The notes under the pieces: model-generated
Told to the model about the DNA's origin: nothing
Seen by the model: the letters and a program-made list of their open reading frames with translations, nothing else
The model's database searches: none
From: Limonium bicolor
Lineage: Eukaryota > Streptophyta > Magnoliopsida > Caryophyllales > Plumbaginaceae
Direction: 5' to 3'
DNA length: 64,000 nucleotides
NCBI GenBank assembly: GCA_023374045.1
Contig: CM041778.1
Span: 291,501,533 to 291,565,532 of the forward strand
In this document: in pieces, positions 55,994-64,000 of the stretch
Layout of the letters: each line of letters opens with the position of its first letter
How positions within the stretch are numbered: the first letter of the stretch is position 1
Translations under genes and position numbers: made by a program

Positions 55994-57409
55994 ATGTCCC
56001 AAATGCATGAGATGTTTAAAGCAATGATGAGTAAGACCCGAGACACGCAAGATGAAGTCACAGCCCTTCGTAAAGACCAAAAAGCCTTGCAATCCCAAAT
56101 CCAACAACTTCTCATCCAACAAAGACCTCCTGCCCAACTCCCCTCACAAACCAATCCAAATCCACGAGAGTATGCAAATGCAATTTATGTAGTGGACCAG
56201 CCCATACCACTAGCTCAAAGGGAGCAACAACAAGAAGTGGAACAGCGGGCTGAGGAAGAATACCTCGATATGAACCAACTGAAGCTCTATGCCAAATTAG
56301 TTGAGATAAATGAAATGATGGAAGGTCCACTAAACCTTACATCGCAGCAACCGAAGAGCGAAATGGTTCATATAGTGGACAACTTTACTGAGGATTTGAG
56401 TTACTCTCTATCACCACCCCCGTTCGAACCTGAGCAAACGACATCAAACCTTCTACTTGAGCTTGAAGACAAGCCATCAGAGGACAGCTTCTACCTCACC
56501 TTCATGGAGTCTCCTCCCTCTGAAGTCAATTACCGTTATTTTTCCTCCTTCTCTGTGTTATACCCAGGAAATGAGGATATTTACACCCTCAAAAATGAAG
56601 AGGAGGAAATGCTCGCTCCCGTCGAGACATCCAAACAAAACTCTACAATCAACTTCGAGGAGCCACCTCCCTCTGAAGTTGAATTCAATCAGGGCTCTTC
56701 CTATGAGCCTCTCCAAGAAGATGAGGATATATACATCCTCAAATTTAAGGAGGAGGAGCCATCCAACTTTGATCTTCATCTGGAGGATCACGGCCTTCCC
56801 CTCTTATGCACCAAAGAAGTAGGGTGGAAACTCGAAGTCAAATCGCTAAGTGAGAAGGCCACCTTCCTATTTGATCCAGGATCAGAATTTGAAGATACAA
56901 TTCGCCCCGAAGTTCTCCCTGCACTGTTCAACGCAGTTAAGGATGTCTTCATCCTTAAAATTGAAGAGGCGTCTCCACAACTAGATGATCCTCGCACCAA
57001 GGGTCATCCATTGAAAAATCTGGGCCCTTCTCCAAAGAAAAATAATGCCCGCCCAAGCCACCCATTGACGCCCACTTCCACCTTCATTTTCGATTCAGGG
57101 GAGAATATTTACATCCTAAACTCTAAGCAAGGACCACCACTACCACCTTGCCTCCATACGGCTAAACAACAAAAGAAGAATGTTTACATTCTCCAGTTTG
57201 ATGAAGAAATACAACCATCACCCGGTTTTCAGTTCAAGATTAATTGCAGCAAACACCTCCTTCAAAACCAGGTTTTGTGGAGTTTGTATTTTCCTAATTT
57301 AATTGCTGCAGTAATACTTTATTTTGATCCAGGTGGCTTGATCCTACTTGTTGGCCAATTCATATTCCCGTTAACACCGTTGTCCACCTTCATTTTTGAT
57401 CCGGGATAA
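55994..57409 (+). CDS. Athila-associated 471-aa ORF with repeated DIYILK motif
   Basis: Intact frame from MSQMHEMFKAMMSKTRD. The N-terminal 50 residues look coiled-coil (DEVTALRKDQKALQSQIQQL) and carry NPREYANAI, a short match to Athila post-gag sequence. The rest is acidic and low in known domains. A motif [DN][IV][YF][IT]L recurs at about residues 194, 244, 317, 371 and 396 with EE-rich tails. A second motif TFxFDPG or LYFDPG recurs at 290, 363, 441 and at the C-terminus. A decayed homologue is at 22198-23172. No protease, RT or integrase signature is visible. Function is unknown. Confidence 0.75.
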   Translation: MSQMHEMFKAMMSKTRDTQDEVTALRKDQKALQSQIQQLLIQQRPPAQLPSQTNPNPREYANAIYVVDQPIPLAQREQQQEVEQRAEEEYLDMNQLKLYAKLVEINEMMEGPLNLTSQQPKSEMVHIVDNFTEDLSYSLSPPPFEPEQTTSNLLLELEDKPSEDSFYLTFMESPPSEVNYRYFSSFSVLYPGNEDIYTLKNEEEEMLAPVETSKQNSTINFEEPPPSEVEFNQGSSYEPLQEDEDIYILKFKEEEPSNFDLHLEDHGLPLLCTKEVGWKLEVKSLSEKATFLFDPGSEFEDTIRPEVLPALFNAVKDVFILKIEEASPQLDDPRTKGHPLKNLGPSPKKNNARPSHPLTPTSTFIFDSGENIYILNSKQGPPLPPCLHTAKQQKKNVYILQFDEEIQPSPGFQFKINCSKHLLQNQVLWSLYFPNLIAAVILYFDPGGLILLVGQFIFPLTPLSTFIFDPG

Positions 57410-58578
57410 TGAAGAACATGCGTCTAGCTAGAGACGTTAAACGCGGGCGGTTGGTGGGAGGCAACCCACTATCTACACTTTGTCTTTCCTTTTATGTTGT
57501 TTTCTCTTTTGTACTATATTTCCCTTTTATATGTTATAATAAAATGAGGGTTTTACTTGAGTTCTTCTGGCTGTGTAGAATATTCTTTACAGGTACATTT
57601 CATGTAATTCTATAGCTGCACTCAAGTGTGGGGGAGCTCTGCACACTCTACGAACTCTAGGGAGTACACTCTTTCTCTTCTGATATTTCATATTCCCTTT
57701 TGTTTTCTTTTGTGTAATTTCCTTTATCAGATTGCATGCCCTGTTAATTTAGTTCTTTCTACGCAATGAGCGCATTGCTTGAGCTTAAGTGTGGGGGAGT
57801 ACTCATACTCTCGTAGCTTGTTCTTAAGTTATTCTCTTTTGACAATTTGTTTAAATTTGTTAAGTTTGAGATAGTCAAAAAGGGAGCTATAGAGGAAATA
57901 TTGCAAACCTACAAACATTATGGGGTACTAAAAATTTTTAACCATTTTAAAATTTATTCTGATTAGAAATTGCTTAAAGTTTAAAAATATTATCATTTGA
58001 GCCGTTTTTAGCTTTGAGCCTGGATTTGAATTGGAATGTAAAGGTGGAAAAAGAACAAGGCAAGGTACTCCTCTGATCCAAGCAGGCCTCGTCCACTTGG
58101 TTATTAAGTTCTTTGGGTGCTTTATCACCTAGCTACCTAAGGTATTTTATATCTGGGATAGTTGACCCAAAACCGCTACAAGGGTGGAGAGAAAAGTCTG
58201 AGGTGAAAGGAAATTAAACTTCAATCGAAGTATCTTTGCATTATGTACTTAAATGATGAAAACTTATTATTTATGAATCATGAGTACATGGCATTGAAAG
58301 GTATAATGGAATAAGATTTTACTTCATGCCCCTTGTCGTTTCAGGAAATGTGAAAGAAAATAGTGGATTGGCTCAGGGTTAAAAACTGGATTCTTATGGT
58401 TCTACTTCTCCTTCTTAACAGAAAAAAAAGAAGGAAGTTTCTAGTACCCTTTAATCTAGAAGTTTTGTAGTAATCTTTTCTGTGCTCTCCCTGTTTGGTT
58501 ATTTTATATTTAACTTGTTTAAAGATTCTATCATAAAGATTTGCTTGAGGACAAGCAAAAGATAAGTATGGGGGAATT
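57410..58578 (+). other. 3' non-coding region of the gag element
   Basis: Begins with the two-hairpin module (57421-57469). AAGTGTGGGGGAG motifs lie at about 57627 and 57786, and the terminal AAGTATGGGGGAATT (about 58564-58578) abuts the LTR as its polypurine tract. Short frames here have no domain. Confidence 0.75.
58564..58578 (+). promoter_or_regulatory. Polypurine tract of the gag element
   Basis: AAGTATGGGGGAATT directly before TGATAAG. The expected plus-strand primer site. Confidence 0.8.
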
Positions 58579-59163
58579 TGATAAGTGCGAAACATATAGA
58601 CTTTTAGGGTTTAATTACCTTATTATTTACAACACTTTAAAGTAATGTTTCCCACTTACTATATGTTTTTTCCTAGATTTATATTTTGTTATGGACTAAT
58701 GCATTTTATATGTTAAGTGCAGGAAAAAGCCATGTAAATATGTAGAGTTTCTCATGAGGATTACGACGCAACAAACGGGGATCAAATCGGAGCTCAAACG
58801 AAGATTTTAGAGGCAAAACAATTCTCGTCCGGACCACTGTCCGGACAAGCAGGTTCAGACGCACACACGTGGAGCAAGCTCCGCACAGCGTCGACATGTC
58901 CGAACTAGCCTGGTCCGGACACTGGTTCGGACACGTCAAATATGATAACGTACAGGGCTGCATCGACATTGTGTGAAAAGATAAATATATTTTATCTTTT
59001 CACACACCGACATACCCTTCCTTTTTACCCCATTTTCACTATAAATACACCTATAACCCTCCACTAATTCATATCTCATTCCAGCCTAAAAACCATGTCA
59101 ATTTTCCTCCACAAAATCACCATCTCACTCCATTTTCATCCACAAAAACCACTGCATTATTAT
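58579..59163 (+). repeat. Truncated 3' LTR of the gag element
   Basis: Matches the first 590 bp of LTR 3 with scattered transitions, then homology stops at about 59163 in 'ctgcattattat' and RT coding sequence begins. Contains TATAAATA at 59040-59047 and the GTCCGG cluster. Confidence 0.88.
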
Positions 59164-60182
59164 CCATAAAATCTATTTTCATCGAGTAGAGCATTGAGGT
59201 ATTCATGGATGATTTTTCTGTCTATGGATCTAGTTTTGATGTTTGTTTGGCGCAGCTTGATCTAATTCTTGGCCGATGTGAGGAGACAAATCTGGTTCTC
59301 AACTGGGAGAAGTGCCACTTCATGGTCAAAGATGGAATTGTGCTCGGACACATAGTTTCTGCTAAAGGGATTGAGGTAGATCAAGCCAAGGTGGAGGTAA
59401 TAGAGAAATTGCCAAAACCAACTTGTGTGAAAGAAGTAAGAGCTTTCTTAGGGCATGCAGGATTTTATAGACGGTTTATTCAAGATTTTTCTAAAATTAC
59501 AAAACCATTAACTGATCTGCTTCTAAAAGAAGCCCCATTTGTTGTTTCTGATGATTGCGTATCTGCTTTTGATTTAATTAAACAAAAATTGGTAGCTGCT
59601 CCCATTGTTGTTTCACCTGACTGGTCATTACCCTTTGAGATTATGTGTGATGCCAGTGATTTTATAGTAGGGGCAGCTCTGTGCCAAAGGAAAGACAAGA
59701 TTCTACAAGTTATTGCTTATGCGAGCAAAACTCTAGACAATGCTCAAAGAAACTACACAACCACCGAGAAAGAGCTCCTAGCAGTGGTATTCTCCTTAGA
59801 TAAATTTAGATCATATTTATGGGGAAGTAAAGTGATTATTCACACTGACCACTCTGCTCTTAAATATTTGTTTACTAAGAAAGAGACCAAACCATGCTTG
59901 CTTCGTTGGATTCTCTTGTTACAGGAATTTGACATTGAAGTGAGGGATAAAAGTGGTAAATTAAATGTTGTGGCTGACCATCTGTCTCGGTTGGTAGTTC
60001 CTAATGATGGTGTCCCAATTCATGAATTTTTTCCGGATGAGACTGTTTTTGTTTTACATACGGTGCACGAGCCTTGGTATGCTGACCTAGCCAATTATCT
60101 TGTTTCTGGGGTGGTACCACGTGATTTTTCCTATGCTCAAAAGAAGAAATTTTTATCTGACGCTAAGCATTATATCTGGTAA
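59164..60182 (+). pseudogene. pol: Athila RT (C-terminal part) and RNase H
   Basis: Sequence enters RT just before the catalytic FMDD ([14 protein letters not shown] at about 59190). It continues open from 59205 for 325 codons: [39 protein letters not shown], the RNase H blocks [39 protein letters not shown] and [11 protein letters not shown], then the linker [14 protein letters not shown]. All fingers and most of the palm of RT are missing, so it cannot be active. A TAA at 60181-60183 separates integrase. Confidence 0.9.
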
Positions 60183-61332
60183 GACCCTTTTCTCTTTCGA
60201 GTTTGTGCAGATAGTATAATTTGCAGGTGTCTCCCAGATGATGAAGTACCTAGTGTTCTAGAGTTTTGTCATTCAAGGGAAGCTGGAGGCCATCATGGAT
60301 CTCATAGGACGACAGCCAAAGTTTTGGAATCCGGATTTTATTGGCCCACACTACATAAAGATTGTCAAGCCTTTGTGGCCAGTTGCGATAGTTGTCAATG
60401 CATGGGAAATACTTCTAGGCAACATGAGATGCCTCAGCAAGGCATTTTAGAGGTCGAACTTTTTGACTGCTGAGGAATGGATTTTATGGGACCATTCCCC
60501 TCTTCGCAAGGATTCTAATATATTCTGGTGGCAGTGGACTACGTATCCAAATGGGTTGAAGAAATTCCTTGCCAACATGCTGATTCAAAGACGGTGGTAA
60601 AATTCTTAAAGAAGCATGTCTTTACCCACTTTGGAGTCCCTAGAGCTATTATAAGTGATAGAGGCACACACTTCTGCAATCGGAGTATTGATGCATTAAT
60701 GGCTAAGTATGGAGTACACCACAAAGTTGCCCTTGCTTACCATCCCCAAACTAATGGGCAAGCAGAAGTGTCCAATAGGGAGTTAAAGTGGATACTCCAA
60801 AAGACGGTGCACTCCTCCAGAAAAGATTGGGCTTTAAAACTGGATGATGCTCTTTAGGCCTATCGCACAGCATATAAAACCCCCATTGGTACGTCACCTT
60901 TTAAATTGGTTTATGGAAAGGCATGCCATCTCCCTGTGGAGCTTGAGCACAAGGCTTATTGGGCTATCAAGGCCTTAAATTTTGATATGTCTGCTCCAGA
61001 TGAGAAAAGGAAGTTGCAACACTCTGAGTTAGAAGAGCTGAGGGATCAAGCTTACGACAATGCTAAAATTTATAAGGAACGAACCAAGAAGTTCCATGAC
61101 AAGCTGATCCTCAAGAGAGACTTCAAAGTAGGTGACTTGGTTCTCCTCTATAATTCAAGATTGAACCTTTTCCCTGGGAAGCTCAAATCTCATTGGGCTG
61201 GTCCTTTCCAGATTATTGGTGTGACCTCTTATGGTGCCTTTGAACTACAAAACAAGAAGGGCGAAACTTTCAAAGTTAATGGGGCCCGTCTAAAGAGGTA
61301 TACTTGTCCTACTGATATTTCAACTGACTTGT
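60183..61332 (+). pseudogene. Athila integrase with three further in-frame stops
   Basis: One frame throughout. Zinc module HSREAGGHHGSHRTTAKVLE...SCDSCQ; core with GMDFMGPF (first Asp), ISDRGTHFCN (second Asp) and QTNGQAEVSNRELKWI (Glu); C-terminal [39 protein letters not shown] and [11 protein letters not shown]. Stops occur at FDC*GMDF (TGA for Trp, about 60472), a TAA about 60516, and DDAL*AYRT (TAG for Trp, about 60856). The end is cut by the LTR at 61333. Confidence 0.9.
61328..61332 (+). repeat. Candidate target site CTTGT before Athila LTR 4
   Basis: Five bases immediately before an LTR that starts inside integrase sequence. The matching copy would lie beyond the window. Confidence 0.4.
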
Positions 61333-63750
61333 TGATAAGTGTAAAATATATCTATTCTTATGACTTTAATTCTTCCTATTTTTATAACAATGCATGCCAT
61401 ATTTTACACTTATCATATGCTTTTCCTATAATTTGTATTTAGATGAGAGCTAACATATTTTATATGCCAAATGTAGGAAAAATGCATTAGAATTAAATAC
61501 TTTCTCTCATGATTAATTCATGATTATTTATTCATGATTAATCATCATTCTCGTTTACTAACCACCAATTTACACACATGGTTTTAACATTCACTCACGT
61601 AAAATACATGCACTTTCACCACATCATTGGATAATCATTGGACCAACATCATTATTACTCCATTATTATTCCATCATTACTTAATTATTTGTTATCACTA
61701 TTTACGATGGGCTACTGATGTCTGTCGGTTGTAGGATTTTATTTACATCAAAGTACTGACTTGTTGCACTTCATTGAAGGCCTCGTGACAAAGCAGAGGA
61801 GGATGCCCATCATCCACTGTCTACATTCCGATCGATCGCACTCCCTTCTGCAATATAACTCCACAATCAGTACTGCACCAGGGGGAGAGAGCTTTTCCAT
61901 TCATGCCCGCAACCATCCCTCGGCCTCTCCACGCCATTCACCATCATCGACACTCGCCATTCACCCAACCCACTCACGCATCCATCCTCACCACATTCAC
62001 GCCCGCATCGACCACCGACACATCGGGTCTTCACCACGTCCATTCCACGCAGTCTTCACCATCACCATCACATCTGACACCACTACATCATCGATCTTCA
62101 TCGCATCCATTCATGCCATTCACCACCGACACACACCGATTCACCATTGCAACACCCTCATCCCATCACGACATCACCACCTTCATCTTCCATCTTCTCC
62201 ATTCCCGCTTCTCTTTTCCATTCACGCGTCTTCACCGTCACCACGTACTTCGTCATCCACATCCATCGTATCACCTGACGCCACACACAGAAAGAACACT
62301 GCATCTCACACCTTCACCACACGACTATCACCTCAACTTCACCACCGACATCGTCTTCTTCATCGACACACACAGATACCTCCACCGCCATCACATTTTC
62401 ATCGCCATCCGCCACATTCGTCACCATCCTCTTCACCGTCGCATCACCATCGTCATTCATCGTCCTCACCTTCGACATCGGATCACCATCATCGACCACT
62501 ATTGTCTCACCATCACTCCCGCCTGTAATCGACACACACTCACCATCGTCGACGATTCATCACCACCGAACCATCATCGACTTACCGTTTAAACCACGAG
62601 CTCACCGCCACCATTGTTTCCTTCGTCGTCGACCGCACGAGTAGAGGAGGCGAGAGCGGAGCTGACGAGGGAAGCCAGTCACGATTCACTTCTTCATCTT
62701 CGACCGGCGTGAGAAAGCGAGGTCGAGAAATCCATAAACATCGGCGAAGGAGACAGAGGTGAGAATGAGGCGGTGAAGAAATAACAGAGGCGAAACGACA
62801 AGAAGGGAACCGACAGGGGAGGAACCGGTTCGTGCAGAGGCAATTCATGAACCGGACCGGGCAGAATAAAAGGGTTTCACTAAACTCACTTTATTATGTT
62901 TGTTACATGTTATTTGTTACATCCTTATTACATAACATTTGATATTTGTTTTAATGGGTGTTTCAATTCTTGAAATAATGTGTGAGTAGTTTAATTTTAG
63001 TTTCCCGAGTTGGGAAGTGAACCTAATTCCTGATGAATATGTTTTATTAATTTTCCATACAACTTTATCACTATAGTTAGTTTGATTTCTGTTCTTAATA
63101 TGTTTTAGTTATCCGGCCAATAATTAGAACAATTCTTGTAGTTTTCTAATCAACACGCAAGAGCTGCGATAGTTAACTAGACATAGGAAGTCGAACCTGA
63201 TTAATGACTAGAAGCGTGATCCCGCCTATAGGTTAATCGGACTCCAATAGAAACTGTACTTTATGCGATTAATTGTGTCCGAATTAGAGCATTAGTCTGC
63301 TGCTAGTTCTAGCAATTAATTAGGGTTCGTTAGACTTAGCCGTTGACGAATTAATTAAAGTTTCTGAGTTAATTATAAGGGAAGAGTTAATATAAATCTG
63401 AGGAATTAGGTGAGCAGAACAACTAGGGGGCGTCTTTTAATTATTATATTTTTAATCCATTATTTGTTTTATCTTGCTTGTTTGTTTTATTTATCCTTTT
63501 AATTCCTTTATTTACTTAATTTATTTGCTTTATTATTTTATGTTAGTTTGTTGAGACATTTATTTAAATTAAATTAATTAAAACCCGAAAAATTGACATT
63601 TCCTGTTTTTCCTAGTTTAGTTTCTCAGTTAGTAAATAAATTGTCAGTTAATTGAACGAGTCCCTGAGATCGACAACCCACTTAATCACTATACCCGCAA
63701 AACGATAGGTACACTGCCTAGATAGAAGTAGTCACATATTTCTGCAAACA
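61333..63750 (+). repeat. Athila LTR 4: 5' LTR of a further element (2418 bp)
   Basis: Starts TGATAAGTGTAAAATAT, ends TCTGCAAACA, and is followed by a primer site. The first 17 bases pair perfectly with 61399-61415. The section 61880-62560 is rich in degenerate CAC/TCA/CAT words and is open on both strands without domain similarity, so I treat it as low-complexity LTR, not genes. It is about 1 kb longer than LTRs 1 and 3, because of this low-complexity part. Confidence 0.88.
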
Positions 63751-63756
63751 AGTTTT

Positions 63757-63774
63757 TGGCGCCGTTGTCGGGGA
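63757..63774 (+). other. Primer-binding site, tRNA-Asp (one mismatch)
   Basis: TGGCGCCGTTGTCGGGGA, one C-to-T difference from the tRNA-Asp complement, 6 bp past the LTR. Confidence 0.9.
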
Positions 63775-64000
63775 CCTCCGGCACGGTTAATTGACATATT
63801 TATTTATATTGATTGAGATTTTATTCATTTTTGTTTTTGTTTATTATTATCATTTTTTTCTTTTCTTTTCTCTATTTTGCGTTCTTTTTTAGTTTGTTTT
63901 AGTTAGTTATATTTGTTTAGTCCGTTTGATTGTTTAGTTTTTGATCTCATTAGTTGTATTTTAGTTTTTCCTTATTCTTAGTTTATTTTTTAATTAATTT
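63775..64000 (+). other. T-rich leader of the last Athila element
   Basis: Leader sequence like those at 51071 and 53941. The gag gene would lie beyond the window. Confidence 0.65.

Larger units (their letters stand above)
52576..58578 (+). mobile_element. Non-autonomous Athila element (LTR, gag, extra ORF; no pol)
   Basis: 5' LTR 52576-53919, tRNA-Asp primer site, T-rich leader, gag, a 471-aa ORF in place of pol, 3' non-coding DNA with a polypurine tract, then a truncated 3' LTR from 58579. LTR parts differ only by scattered transitions, so insertion is fairly recent. No protease, RT or integrase is present between the LTRs. Confidence 0.88.

Noticed and set aside
61761..62592. Long His/Ser-rich frames on both strands in LTR 4
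   Set aside because: The DNA is degenerate CAC/TCA/CAT low-complexity sequence that lacks stops in several frames at once. No domain was seen.
63757..63774. tRNA gene pieces at the TGGCGCC sites
   Set aside because: These are retrotransposon primer-binding sites: only the 3'-terminal complement is present, directly after LTRs.

Overview
The window is repeat-dense plant nuclear DNA, most likely from a eudicot. It is built almost entirely of nested LTR retrotransposons, with one eroded CACTA DNA transposon, one hAT transposon and a 500-N assembly gap. The lineage evidence is direct: Athila-type LTRs that begin TGATAAG with a tRNA-Asp primer site, an Ogre/Tat-like LTR family with a tRNA-Arg primer site, a Tat element with two RNase H domains, chromovirus-like LTR pieces, and CACTA transposase domains. 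I see no complete host gene, no tRNA or rRNA gene, and no CRISPR array. The only long intact reading frames are element-borne: a 414-aa 'putative plant transposon protein' ORF (14270-15514, minus), an Athila gag (54678-55697) and a 471-aa Athila-associated ORF (55994-57409).

Layout, left to right. 1-5143 is the 3' half of a non-autonomous Ogre-like element (copy A, plus strand), with tandem repeats and its 3' LTR, followed by the 3' half of a chromovirus-like LTR (5144-5647). 5648-13495 holds two exon-like pieces on the minus strand (6092-6285, 7622-7747) and a decayed CACTA transposon (about 7975-12330). 13496-19079 is the 5' half of the same Ogre-like family in inverse orientation (copy B: LTR, tRNA-Arg primer site, leader, ORF), followed by the 5' part of a chromovirus-like LTR (19080-19603) and 3' internal sequence up to the gap. 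21810-23172 is a non-autonomous Athila-like coding region, split by a complete 10.45-kb Tat retrotransposon (23173-33626; 421/423-bp LTRs; perfect AGGAT target duplication). The host element resumes at 33632.

A rearranged zone follows: an inverted pol fragment (33849-34566), a palindrome with roughly 1.05-kb arms (34562-36745), and a minus-strand Athila element (36746-48467) with gag, protease, RT, RNase H, integrase, a broken 'plant transposon protein' ORF and a 5' LTR. Its RT is split by a 1314-bp hAT transposon with a perfect 8-bp duplication. 48468-53919 is a stack of plus-strand Athila LTRs. 53923-58578 is a non-autonomous Athila body with gag and a repeat-bearing ORF in place of pol. 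A truncated LTR is then fused directly to an RT-RNaseH-integrase fragment (59164-61332), which is cut by the 5' LTR of another Athila element (61333-63750).

The most interesting signals are structural. (1) All four complete Athila LTR starts fold as a terminal hairpin whose stem bases change in matched pairs between copies. (2) A two-hairpin module follows Athila coding regions and shows three different base pairs at one stem position. (3) A short peptide motif repeated in the 471-aa ORF is encoded by RNA hairpins, with synonymous codons tracking their partners. (4) A hairpin array lies downstream of the Tat pol. (5) Polypurine-tract-like motifs are duplicated in three unrelated families. Many differences between recent duplicates are 1-nt indels, so some frameshifts may be consensus errors rather than decay. 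All comparisons were made by eye.
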